Assembly: GCA_002840275.1 (NCBI GenBank)
Contig: PHAB01000016.1
Span: forward strand, 1 to 64,000
Reading direction: 5' to 3'
Length of the DNA: 64,000 nucleotides
Source: Firmicutes bacterium HGW-Firmicutes-14
GTDB lineage: Bacteria; Bacillota; Thermincolia; Thermincolales; UBA2595
Position numbers and translations under genes: made by a program
Shown here: in pieces, positions 44,433 through 52,469 of the stretch
Layout: each line of letters begins with the position of its first letter
Position numbering within the stretch: the stretch's first letter is position 1
Notes under the pieces: model-generated
The model's database searches: none
What the model saw: the letters and a program-made list of their open reading frames with translations, nothing else
Told to the model about the DNA's origin: nothing

Positions 44433-44543
44433 CTTATCTTTCAGGTAAATCCTGCAGGATTTAGCACATTTCCGGTCCGCTGAATGCGGACCCGGCTGTT
44501 GCCGGGTTTCACAGGGCCTGTCCCTCCACCGCTCTTGATAAGA
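44433..44543 (-). promoter_or_regulatory. SAM-I (S-box) riboswitch aptamer
   Basis: Read on the minus strand, the leader contains the S-box core in order: CTTATCAAGAGCGGTGGAGG (P1 and the start of P2), GACAGGCCCTGTGAAACCC, GGCAACAGCC, AAATGTGCTAAATCC and TGAAAGATAAG closing P1. These are the canonical SAM-I elements. With the terminator at 44391-44422 it should switch metA off when S-adenosylmethionine is abundant. Confidence 0.97.
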
Positions 44544-44582
44544 ATGTTCTCCTGAGAGAACGTTTTATTTATTTATTTATTA

Positions 44583-44611
44583 ATACTACTATGTGTAGGA
44601 GATTATGTCAA
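44583..44611 (-). promoter_or_regulatory. Promoter of the riboswitch-metA transcript
   Basis: On the minus strand, TTGACA (plus 44606-44611) and TAGTAT (44583-44588) are separated by exactly 17 bp. They lie about 40 bp before the SAM-I aptamer. Confidence 0.8.
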
Positions 44612-44709
44612 GACATAAATCCCGCATTAAAGGAACAATTATTCTGCTTAATTCGTCTATCCTATCAAAAGGACACGAAATCAAGTGTTTTAATAAGGAG
44701 GTACTTAGT

Positions 44710-46821
44710 ATGAAGCGATTTCTTAACCTGATATATCCTGCAGCGGTCATGCTGGTATTTATTCTGTTTACGGCATCCATTTCCCCTGCACTCAACAACC
44801 CTCCGGAAGACCCGCCTGTTCCGCCGGGCAGTATAGATAAAATAACTGTTGAACCTCTTCCGGTAATCGGGTCTGCAGAAAAACTCAAAGACCTGCTTAT
44901 TGATGCCCAAAGGCTAGGAAACCAGGTACATTACGGCCTGGAAAAAAGGGCGGCACAGGCAGAATCAGCCGATATGGCCGCCGGGGCGCCCAGGGACAGC
45001 GCTATGAAAATGAAAAATGAGGCCTCAGACTATTCTTCAACCAACGTCCAGGTCCAGGGGGTTGATGAAGCAGATGTGATAAAAACGGACGGCAAGTATA
45101 TTTATAAGGTGAAGGACAGGTATATCGACATAATAAAGGCTTATCCGGCCGATGAAATGAGACCGGTCAGCAGGATAAGTTTCGATGACGAAAACTTTAC
45201 CCCTGCGGAAATTTATATCGATGAAAAATACCTGGCTGTCATCGGGCAAACATATTATCATGTCCCCACACCCCCTCAGCCGTTACCCAGGCCGGATGAG
45301 CCACAGCAGACAGAGCCGGCGCGTCCCCTTCCGCAAGACCGACCACAAGACCTTCCGCTAGAGAAGAAGCTGATCCGCCCCGACTCTCCTGTAAAAGCGG
45401 AAATCTACCCTTATGTACCGACTCGGAACACAATGAAAGTGATAGTCTATGATATCACAGACAGGGCAGATATTAAAAAGGTGCGGGAAGCAGAACTCGA
45501 AGGGAATTACATATCTTCAAGGAAAATAGGGTCCGCTCTTTACCTGGCAGCCAATAAGTATATTGATTATTACCATATAATGGAACAGGAAACCGAAAAG
45601 AACCCCTCTGCTGCCGCTCCCCCTGCCCCCTCTTACCGTGACTCTGCCACGAAAAGCGGTTTCACAACTATTGATTACAGTGACATCAGGTATTTCCCGG
45701 GTTCCCCTGAACCCAATTACCTTTTGATTGCCGGCCTGGACCTGGAAAAGCCTGATGAGGAAATGGAAATTTCCTCCTACCTCGGAAGCGGTCAGAATAT
45801 TTATGCCTCAACTGACAACATGTATGTTGCGGTAGCCAAATACGAGTACTCCGAACTCCGGCCGCCGGAGACAGGTACTACAATATACCGCTTTGGTCTG
45901 AACCAGGGACATGTGGAATACAGCGGTAAGGGTGAGGTACCCGGTACAATCCTGAACCAGTTTTCCATGGACGAACACGAAGGCTTTTTCAGAATTGCCA
46001 CGACCAAAGGGGAGATTTGGCGGAATGACGAATATACCTCCAAGAATAATCTTTACACCCTCGGCCAAAACCTGAAAATTGCGGGTAAAATTGAAGACAT
46101 TGCTCCCGGAGAGAGGATCTATTCAGTAAGATTCATGGGAGACAGGGCCTATATGGTTACCTTTAAAAAGGTTGACCCCCTCTTCGTGATAGACCTTAAG
46201 GACCCCGAGTCTCCGGAAATCCTCGGCGCCCTCAAGATACCGGGTTATAGCGATTACCTTCATCCATATGATGAAAACCATATCATCGGCTTCGGAAAAG
46301 ACACCATAGAACTGGAACAAAAGGGGCCGGAAGGCAAAGGTTCAGGGACCATGGCCTTTTACCAGGGCATGAAGATAGCAGTCTTTGATGTAACAGACGT
46401 AGCAAATCCGGTGGAAAAGTATAAGGAAATAATAGGCGACAGGGGGACAGACTCAGAACTCCTGAGGAACCATAAAGCATTGCTTTTCTCGAGGGAGAAA
46501 AACCTGCTGGCCTTCCCGGTAACGGTCATGGAAATAAACGGAACCGTTCAGCAGAGACGCAGTCCACAATACGGGGAATTCGCCTTCCAGGGAGCATACA
46601 TTTATAACCTGGACCTGGAGGACGGATTCCGGTTGCAAGGCCGGATATCTCACCTGTCGGACGAAGTATTGAAAAAAGCCGGGCAAGGATGGTATGACAA
46701 TAAATTTAACGTGGAACGGATTGTTTATATAAATGATATCCTCTATACAATTTCAGGGGGAATGATTAAAGCCAATAATATGAAAGACCTGAGTGAGATC
46801 AACAGTATTAAAATCCCCTAA
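44710..46821 (+). CDS. Beta-propeller domain secreted protein (PF09826-type)
   Basis: About 703 residues. An N-terminal signal segment (FLNLIYPAAVMLVFILFTAS) leads to a Pro-rich linker and a long region with the family signature STNVQVQGVDEADVIKTDGK, then repeated beta-propeller blades (YIYKVKDRYIDIIKAYPA; FMGDRAYMVTFKKVDPLFVI; GKDTIELEQKGPEGKG). A Pro/Gln-rich insert occurs around residues 190-220. The start ATG 44710 follows AAGGAGGT; an earlier in-frame start lacks a ribosome site and signal logic. Its function is unknown. It is exported and may be surface-bound. Confidence 0.92.
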   Translation: MKRFLNLIYPAAVMLVFILFTASISPALNNPPEDPPVPPGSIDKITVEPLPVIGSAEKLKDLLIDAQRLGNQVHYGLEKRAAQAESADMAAGAPRDSAMKMKNEASDYSSTNVQVQGVDEADVIKTDGKYIYKVKDRYIDIIKAYPADEMRPVSRISFDDENFTPAEIYIDEKYLAVIGQTYYHVPTPPQPLPRPDEPQQTEPARPLPQDRPQDLPLEKKLIRPDSPVKAEIYPYVPTRNTMKVIVYDITDRADIKKVREAELEGNYISSRKIGSALYLAANKYIDYYHIMEQETEKNPSAAAPPAPSYRDSATKSGFTTIDYSDIRYFPGSPEPNYLLIAGLDLEKPDEEMEISSYLGSGQNIYASTDNMYVAVAKYEYSELRPPETGTTIYRFGLNQGHVEYSGKGEVPGTILNQFSMDEHEGFFRIATTKGEIWRNDEYTSKNNLYTLGQNLKIAGKIEDIAPGERIYSVRFMGDRAYMVTFKKVDPLFVIDLKDPESPEILGALKIPGYSDYLHPYDENHIIGFGKDTIELEQKGPEGKGSGTMAFYQGMKIAVFDVTDVANPVEKYKEIIGDRGTDSELLRNHKALLFSREKNLLAFPVTVMEINGTVQQRRSPQYGEFAFQGAYIYNLDLEDGFRLQGRISHLSDEVLKKAGQGWYDNKFNVERIVYINDILYTISGGMIKANNMKDLSEINSIKIP

Positions 46822-46849
46822 TATGTTTTAACGTCGTGCGGCAAGAATT

Positions 46850-46951
46850 CTCCCGCCTCTCCCCTGCCTTGCTCACACCAGTAAGAGCGCAGGCGGGAGT
46901 GTTAGTGAATAACTGATTGTTCAGGACCGGGCCGGAATATACCGGCCCGGT
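46850..46951 (+). terminator. Two consecutive hairpins after the beta-propeller gene (element F)
   Basis: CTCCCGCCT (46850-46858) pairs with AGGCGGGAG (46891-46899), and further on ACCGGGCCGG (46926-46935) pairs with CCGGCCCGGT (46942-46951). Neither has a classic T-run. They separate the beta-propeller gene from the small His/Met-rich protein gene. Confidence 0.65.
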
Positions 46952-47050
46952 TCACAAAATTTTCAAATTTTGCTCATATTATTGTCACATAATAGTGGTA
47001 CCATGATAACTGTAAGGCTTACACCAAGTTCTCACAAAGGAGGTGAAAAC

Positions 47051-47467
47051 ATGAAGAAACTTCCATTGATTTTAGGATTAGTCGCACTTCTCACGATGGG
47101 CACCCTGACAGTCGCAATGGCTAAGTCAAATGACCTGTTTAAGAAAAACAATGAAACATACAGGGAAGCATGGCAGTCTGTAAAAGATAACGATTTCGGC
47201 AAGGACATGTTTAAGGCGATGGAAAAAGGTGATACCGAAGCAATGAAAGAACTGATGAGTGCACCGGATGCCGCGGAAAAAATGACAGATGTTATGAACG
47301 AACCGGCAGTACAGCAGTACCATAACGAAATGCATAATGACCCCGAATTTCAGCAATACCATGATGAAATGCATCAAGACCCTGAAATGCAGAACCTGCA
47401 CAATGAGATGCACAGCGGATCCGGTTCCATGATGGGCGGCTCAATGGGTGGAATGATGGGATTTTAG
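47051..47467 (+). CDS. Secreted small His/Met-rich repeat protein
   Basis: About 138 residues starting at ATG 47051 after AAAGGAGGTG. A signal peptide (LPLILGLVALLTMGTLTVAMA) is followed by a helical region and three repeats of the type YHNEMHNDPEF / YHDEMHQDPEM / LHNEMHSG (about residues 90-125). A Met/Gly tail follows (MMGGSMGGMMGF). The regular His-x-x-Met-His pattern resembles sites for soft metals such as copper or silver, so a metal-binding periplasmic or surface role is plausible. No family is recognised. Confidence 0.78.
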   Translation: MKKLPLILGLVALLTMGTLTVAMAKSNDLFKKNNETYREAWQSVKDNDFGKDMFKAMEKGDTEAMKELMSAPDAAEKMTDVMNEPAVQQYHNEMHNDPEFQQYHDEMHQDPEMQNLHNEMHSGSGSMMGGSMGGMMGF

Positions 47468-47546
47468 TGCTGATTTATACTACATAATGTAGTATACTGG
47501 CGTCCCGCCGTTCCATAAAATAATGAATATCTATGGAGGTAAATTT

Positions 47547-47717
47547 ATGGGTTGCTGCGGAGAACGTAATCCCTTCGGAGTTTTTAGCGGGCATTCTGAC
47601 AAATATCCTGAGCCTCCCGATATAGGCCGCTTTGAAAGAAACCTGCGAGGCTTGATAATGAGAAGAAAAATATTGAGAAAAGTACCACCTTCTAAAGTAC
47701 TACAAATTAAAAAGTAA
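47547..47717 (+). CDS. Small hypothetical protein with N-terminal Cys pair
   Basis: A 56-residue product, MGCCGERNPFGVFSGHS..., starting at ATG 47547 with TGGAGGT upstream. The N-terminal half is Cys/Gly/Pro-rich; the C-terminal half is basic and helical (RNLRGLIMRRKILRKVPPSK). No signal peptide is seen. The good ribosome site and a terminator 5 bp after the stop support a real gene. Function unknown. Confidence 0.6.
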   Translation: MGCCGERNPFGVFSGHSDKYPEPPDIGRFERNLRGLIMRRKILRKVPPSKVLQIKK

Positions 47718-47721
47718 TTAT

Positions 47722-47750
47722 ATGAGGAGGGAGTGATTAACTCCCTCCTT
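47722..47750 (+). terminator. Terminator of the 56-residue protein gene
   Basis: GAGGAGGGAGT and ACTCCCTCCTTTC form a tight stem of about 9 bp with a short loop, 5 bp after the stop codon. Confidence 0.8.
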
Positions 47751-47769
47751 TCATATTACCTTGATGAAC

Positions 47770-47797
47770 TTGTATTTTGCACAGTTTTGTGTATAAT
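47770..47797 (+). promoter_or_regulatory. Promoter of the free-standing RNA
   Basis: TTGTAT (47770-47775), a 16-bp spacer and TATAAT (47792-47797). Transcription should start near 47804 and reads straight into the structured region that follows, with no open reading frame behind it. Confidence 0.7.
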
Positions 47798-47803
47798 TAA
47801 GGT

Positions 47804-47932
47804 TAGATGAAGCATATAATTAAATAACCGGGTGCGCAAACACCCGGTTAGGTACAACATCCGCCTGATGGGCGGTCATAGGTGATTAACTACGAAAAAA
47901 GTAGCACCTTAGCAGTGGTGGGCTACTTTTTT
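47804..47932 (+). ncRNA. Candidate free-standing structured RNA (about 130 nt)
   Basis: After a strong promoter comes ACCGGGTG-CGCAAA-CACCCGGT (8-bp stem), then the linker TAGGTACAACAT, the stem CCGCC-TGAT-GGGCGG, and a region TAGGTGATTAACTACG that can pair with GTAG and CACCTTA downstream. It ends in an intrinsic terminator: AAAAAAGTAGC (47895-47905) with GCTACTTTTTT (47922-47932). No plus-strand gene follows; the next gene is convergent. This is the layout of a small regulatory or housekeeping RNA rather than a riboswitch. I cannot match it to an Rfam family from memory; raiA-type or another Clostridial RNA should be tested. Confidence 0.72.
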
Positions 47933-47981
47933 CGTTGTGCGGCAACTATGATCGAAACAACCAATACACCGAATGCTGTCA

Positions 47982-48896
47982 CTAATTTCTCCACCGGAGC
48001 AAGTATACTTCAATTTTGTTGAAAACATATGTAATTGCCGTCACTACCATACCTATGAAGATAATTCCCACAATAACCCTTGAATAATCGGCAAAATCAG
48101 AAAAGTATTTGACATACCAGCCAAGTCCGGAAGTCGCGCCAATCATTTCTGCCGCGGTAAGCAGGATGAATGCTAACACAAGACCGATTGTTGAACCGCT
48201 GATTATGGCTGGAAGAGCGCCCGGTAAGATAATCTCAAAAAGCATGGTTTTTTCACTTACATTTAATGCCTTTGCCGAATCAATGATCCTTTTTTCAATG
48301 TTAAAAACCCCGTTTAGGGTATTGATAAAAATCGGCCAGAACGCGCCCACAAAAATAATAAATATTGATGAAATCATAAATGTGGGTAGTAAACCGATAG
48401 CATACGGGATATAGACTATCGGCGGAATGGGCCCCAGTACCTTTGTCAGGGGATTTACCGCATTATACAGGCGTTTCCTCCATCCGATTACCAGCGCCAG
48501 GGGAATAGCAAAAGCCAGGGCCAGCAGGTATCCTGCCAGGAGGAGTTCCATTGAATCGGCAAAACCCTTGAGAAGTACCGGTAAATCGGTTATAAATAAC
48601 GATACTATTATCCCCGGAGCCGGAAAAAGCATTTGATCCAAAATGTCCAACTTTGTCGTGAACAATTCCCAGGAGAAAATCAAGGCATATATAATGGCCG
48701 TAATATCACCTGCTGCAGTTCGTTTGTCATCATCACCGCTGACGGCAAGAATCAATAAATACAGAACCTGGATGGACACAACCAGGACGAGCAAAAAGAA
48801 TGGCCCGGTATCGTTTCTCCTGGACGGTATAATCTCCAGAAGGAGTAATAACAAAAACCCAATATTCGCTAAATTGAACAGTTTTTTCACCGGCAA
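47982..48896 (-). CDS. ABC transporter permease (NitT/TauT-type)
   Basis: 304 residues. After two short hydrophobic segments near the N-terminus, a BPD_transp_1 domain covers about 100-300, with the EAA-type loop FNIEKRIIDSAKALNVSEKT and MLFEIILPGALPAIISGSTI. It pairs with the ATPase at 48902-49708 and the binding protein at 52470-53534. Sequence type (SsuC/TauC-like) suggests a small organic anion such as a sulfonate or similar methylated compound. It ends the sulfur-linked operon. Confidence 0.92.
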   Translation of the reverse strand: MPVKKLFNLANIGFLLLLLLEIIPSRRNDTGPFFLLVLVVSIQVLYLLILAVSGDDDKRTAAGDITAIIYALIFSWELFTTKLDILDQMLFPAPGIIVSLFITDLPVLLKGFADSMELLLAGYLLALAFAIPLALVIGWRKRLYNAVNPLTKVLGPIPPIVYIPYAIGLLPTFMISSIFIIFVGAFWPIFINTLNGVFNIEKRIIDSAKALNVSEKTMLFEIILPGALPAIISGSTIGLVLAFILLTAAEMIGATSGLGWYVKYFSDFADYSRVIVGIIFIGMVVTAITYVFNKIEVYLLRWRN

Positions 48897-48901
48897 GCCC
48901 C

Positions 48902-49708
48902 CTATAGCGCCACTTCAGACCCGCCTATTTTTTGTAACACATCGTCATAAAACAGGCTGACCATTTTATTCCGCAATCCGGCATATTCCTCAGATCCAAT
49001 CAGTGCTGCCCTGTCCCGCGGCCTGGCAAATTCCACCGGAACTTCCCTGACAACCGTGCCGGGTCTGGCCGACATGACCATAATCCGGTCTGAGAGTAAA
49101 ACAGCCTCATCAATATCATGAGTTACAAATATTACGGTCTTTTTTTCGCTGCCGTTATCCCATAATTTCAGCAGCACTTCCTGTAACACTACCCTGTTTT
49201 TAGCATCGAGCGCCCCGAATGGCTCATCCATCAGCAAAACCCTGGGGTTCATGGCAAAAGCCCTGGCAATAGCCACCCTCTGCTGCATACCCCCTGATAA
49301 CTGCAAGGGATATTTGTGGGCAAAGTCCCTCAGCCCCACCAACCCCAGGTATTCATCCGCAATTTTTTCAATTGTTTTTTTGCCTGTGGATTTTTTTACC
49401 TGCCGGATACCAAATACAATATTCTGCCTGGCCGTCATCCAGGGAAACAGGGAATAATGCTGAAACACCAAGCCCCTGTCAGGGCCAGTACCTTTTATCA
49501 CCTGCCCGTCAATGAAGATACAGCCGGCGGAAGGAAAACTGAGGCCGGCCAGGAGGCTCAGCAATGTGCTTTTGCCACAGCCGCTCGGCCCGATTATGCT
49601 GACAAATTCCCCTTCATGCACAGAAATATTAATACCCTCAACCGCGGGCAGGGCAGCGCCCCGGTCCTCATATGCATATGAGACATTTTCCAGTCTGATT
49701 TTTGTCAT
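48902..49708 (-). CDS. ABC transporter ATPase (SsuB/TauB-type)
   Basis: About 268 residues with Walker A GPSGCGKSTLLSLLAG, Q-loop VFQHYSLFPW, signature LSGGMQQRVAIARAFA, Walker B VLLMDEPFGALD and the switch His in FVTHDIDEA. It matches the nitrate/sulfonate/taurine subfamily. The start ATG 49708 follows AAGGGG; longer in-frame starts would overlap the DUF1847 gene. It is 5 bp ahead of its permease. Confidence 0.95.
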   Translation of the reverse strand: MTKIRLENVSYAYEDRGAALPAVEGINISVHEGEFVSIIGPSGCGKSTLLSLLAGLSFPSAGCIFIDGQVIKGTGPDRGLVFQHYSLFPWMTARQNIVFGIRQVKKSTGKKTIEKIADEYLGLVGLRDFAHKYPLQLSGGMQQRVAIARAFAMNPRVLLMDEPFGALDAKNRVVLQEVLLKLWDNGSEKKTVIFVTHDIDEAVLLSDRIMVMSARPGTVVREVPVEFARPRDRAALIGSEEYAGLRNKMVSLFYDDVLQKIGGSEVAL

Positions 49709-49748
49709 CTCATAAATCCCCTTATTGATATAAGTCATCTGATATAAC

Positions 49749-50414
49749 TTATCCGTTATAATCGTCCGTTTCTTCCAGCAGCCGGGCATAATAAAACCCG
49801 CTTGTATAGAGAGCCGCTGCCGGGTTGTGCCCCATGACCCTGTCCTTGGTGATCAGAGTGGTCACCAGGGCCTTGGAGTATTTGATAAACAGCGAGTCAT
49901 GTCCCACACAGAGTCCCACAATGACATTCAAATCTGTTTTGGCCCTGTTCAGCAGCCTGGCCTGCAGGATTGGATTACACAGGGATTCGTGGCAACCTTT
50001 CTTAACTTTTAAATCTTCCGCTACCCCAACCTCCGTCTTATCAGTTGAGCCTACCTTGCAGATGACACAATAGCTTTCCAGTCCTTTTGCCTTCAGTATT
50101 TTCGCGAAAATCCTTGCTTCGTTCATCAACCCCACACAGGTTGCTATACCTATCTTTTTGGCCCCTGTCTTTTTGGCAAAAGCAATGATTTCCTCAGCCC
50201 TGGTGAGCTTGCCATAGTACAGGCCCTCTATTTCCGCTGCTGCATGAGATATTTTAGCAATAGTCTCGTCATTGGTATAAAGTTTATTTGTTTTATCTAT
50301 TTCTTTACTGCTCGTACCCACTGTCAGGCAAAAAGCCGGGAACTCTTTTTCCCTCCTGTAGCAGTTGACTACACCGCAATCCGAGCAGCTTAGTTTATTG
50401 GGCCGGTCATTCAT
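49749..50414 (-). CDS. DUF1847 metal-binding protein
   Basis: 221 residues. The N-terminus has a Cys-rich site, LSCSDCGVVNCYRREKEFPA, and further Cys residues occur in IATCVGLMNE, SYCVICKVG, KGCHESLCNPI and IVGLCVGHDS. The order fits DUF1847 proteins, which are thought to bind metal but have no proven function. It begins 1 bp after the UroD-type gene and precedes the ABC genes. Its constant company with UroD-type methyltransferases suggests a role as redox or corrinoid-related partner (inference). Confidence 0.88.
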   Translation of the reverse strand: MNDRPNKLSCSDCGVVNCYRREKEFPAFCLTVGTSSKEIDKTNKLYTNDETIAKISHAAAEIEGLYYGKLTRAEEIIAFAKKTGAKKIGIATCVGLMNEARIFAKILKAKGLESYCVICKVGSTDKTEVGVAEDLKVKKGCHESLCNPILQARLLNRAKTDLNVIVGLCVGHDSLFIKYSKALVTTLITKDRVMGHNPAAALYTSGFYYARLLEETDDYNG

Positions 50415-50415
50415 T

Positions 50416-51522
50416 TTATTTCCTCCCTTGACAGTTTTTCATCGGCTGACAGTTTTCCCACATGACTAGCAGTTTTTCCGCATCGACAGGGTAGCCCACC
50501 GACCTCACGGTATCAAGCATGGCATGAATATTGGCAAATGGGGTTTCTGTCGGCAGGCTGCACCCTGAGGCCACAATAAAACCTTTGGGGTTACCAAAAC
50601 CCTTTAACATACACTCCAGCACCTCCCGGCGGACATAGTCAGGACTGCCCATCAGCATTGTCTCGGAAGGCCTGACATTTCCCATTAGCCGTACTTTATC
50701 CCCGATTTTCAGTTTACACTCCAGGAGATCGGCATCACTATCAATACTGAGACAGTCTGCCCCTGTCATGGCCATTAACTCCCAGATTGGTTTGGTATTG
50801 CCACAGATATGGAGAGTTACTTTTTGGCCCCTGGAATGAATATAATCGATGATTCTTTTAAGGTATGGAAACGAAAACTCCTTGAACTGCCTGGGTCCGA
50901 TAACGGCACAGGATGACATGGCGTCAGTAAGGCTGGGGGTACACCCGGCATCGATAATCGCTTTTATGTAGTTTAGGGCGGTAGCCAGTGAAATCTCGCA
51001 TAGCTTGTGGACAATCGGCGGGTTTTTGATGGTGAGTTTGACCAGAAGTTCGGTGCCGATTAACAGTGAAGCATTGGTAAAGGGTCCGGTTACAGCCCCG
51101 GTTACCACAGCTTCCCGGCCTATTTCCTCTACGGCTGTTTTCATCGCTTCCAGGTGATGGGGGAGGTTGCCGTCCCGGTGTGGATCCGCTGGCTCCAGCC
51201 GGTCTATCTCTGAAAGGTCATTTATGGCCGGGGCTTCGTGATACGCTGTTTCATCGGGAGGATAATGGATTTTGGCCCCCATGGCTTCGGCCAGGGTATA
51301 GAGGTCGGTAAATATCCGGATAATGTCATACTTAAACATCCTGTATGCTTCCACCTGGGCTTTGGCAATTAATTTTCCGTTTCTCCGGAACTCCGATACC
51401 TTAACTCCAATTACCCGGGCCGCCGTATTCCCTACGATTGGCACACAGGGCAGCCTGTCCACCGGTTCTCCCCTGTTATAAGCCGACATCCTCTCGATTG
51501 GTGTCATTTGATCTCTGAACAT
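50416..51522 (-). CDS. UroD-fold corrinoid methyltransferase in the sulfur operon
   Basis: 368 residues. The UroD fold is seen in RMSAYNRGEPVDRLPCVPIV at the start, and the zinc signature is HICG in VTLHICGNTKPI (about 245) with a late Cys in VASGCSLPTETP. ATG 51522 follows GGGAGA. There is no corrinoid protein gene in this operon, so it must borrow one, for example from 6-9 kb. Between cysK and DUF1847/ABC importer genes it is best explained as demethylating an imported S-methyl compound (inference). Confidence 0.9.
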   Translation of the reverse strand: MFRDQMTPIERMSAYNRGEPVDRLPCVPIVGNTAARVIGVKVSEFRRNGKLIAKAQVEAYRMFKYDIIRIFTDLYTLAEAMGAKIHYPPDETAYHEAPAINDLSEIDRLEPADPHRDGNLPHHLEAMKTAVEEIGREAVVTGAVTGPFTNASLLIGTELLVKLTIKNPPIVHKLCEISLATALNYIKAIIDAGCTPSLTDAMSSCAVIGPRQFKEFSFPYLKRIIDYIHSRGQKVTLHICGNTKPIWELMAMTGADCLSIDSDADLLECKLKIGDKVRLMGNVRPSETMLMGSPDYVRREVLECMLKGFGNPKGFIVASGCSLPTETPFANIHAMLDTVRSVGYPVDAEKLLVMWENCQPMKNCQGRK

Positions 51523-51540
51523 CAGTGCTTCTCCCTTTAT

Positions 51541-52467
51541 TTATTCCTGGAACATCGCCGTACTCAGGTATCTTTCGCCTGTATCGGGTAATATAGCCAC
51601 AATCATCTTGCCTTTGTTTTCAGGCCGCCTGGCCAGCTCCAGGGCGGCATGAGCAGCGGCCCCGGACGAAATTCCCACCAGGAGGCCTTCTTCCCTAGCC
51701 AGGAGGCGGCCGGCCTCAAAGGCTTCTTCGTTTTTTACCCGGAAGACTTCATCGATGATTTCAACATTAAGAACCGCAGGCACAAATCCGGCTCCGATGC
51801 CCTGGATCTTATGGGGTCCGGGCGCTCCTCCCGATAAAACCGGGGAATCTTCAGGCTCCACAACTACGATTATTAATTCCGGCTTGCGTTTTTTGATAAC
51901 TTCACCGGCACCTGTAATGGTTCCCCCGGTTCCGACTCCCCCAACCAGGATATCGATCCTGCCGCCGGTATCCTCCCAGATTTCTTCCGCGGTGGTGGTC
52001 CGGTGAATCTCAGGGTTGGCCGGGTTGTTAAACTGCTGGGGGACGAAGGAATCAGGAATTTCGGCCGCCAGTTCTTCGGCTTTCCGGATAGCCCCTTTCA
52101 TCCCTTCGGCGCCTGGTGTCAGTACCAGTTCCGCGCCAAAGGCTTTAATCATGTTCCGGCGTTCCACACTCATAGTATCGGGCATTGCCAGGATCAAACG
52201 GTAACCTTTGGCTGCCGCCACAAACGCCAGGGCAATACCGGTATTGCCGCTGGTCGGCTCAATAATGACCGTATCTTTTGTGATCAGCCCCTTGTCTTCA
52301 GCATCCTTCAGCATGGCAAAACCTATCCGGTCCTTGACACTGCCTCCCGGGTTAAATGCTTCCAGTTTAACAATCACATCAGCATCCAGTCCCTGTGAAA
52401 GCCGGTTAAGTTTGAGTAATGGCGTTTTTCCAATCAGTTCCGTTAAATTACCGGCTATTTTAGTCAT
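51541..52467 (-). CDS. cysK: Cysteine synthase (O-acetylserine sulfhydrylase)
   Basis: About 308 residues. The PLP Lys is in [15 protein letters not shown] (about 43), the substrate loop is [14 protein letters not shown], and the phosphate-binding loop is [11 protein letters not shown]. All match CysK. The start ATG 52467 follows GGGAGG; TTG at 52473 would overlap the previous stop. Incorporates sulfide into O-acetylserine. It lies directly after the binding-protein gene and before the UroD-type gene, tying the operon to sulfur assimilation. Confidence 0.95.
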   Translation of the reverse strand: MTKIAGNLTELIGKTPLLKLNRLSQGLDADVIVKLEAFNPGGSVKDRIGFAMLKDAEDKGLITKDTVIIEPTSGNTGIALAFVAAAKGYRLILAMPDTMSVERRNMIKAFGAELVLTPGAEGMKGAIRKAEELAAEIPDSFVPQQFNNPANPEIHRTTTAEEIWEDTGGRIDILVGGVGTGGTITGAGEVIKKRKPELIIVVVEPEDSPVLSGGAPGPHKIQGIGAGFVPAVLNVEIIDEVFRVKNEEAFEAGRLLAREEGLLVGISSGAAAHAALELARRPENKGKMIVAILPDTGERYLSTAMFQE

Positions 52468-52469
52468 AA

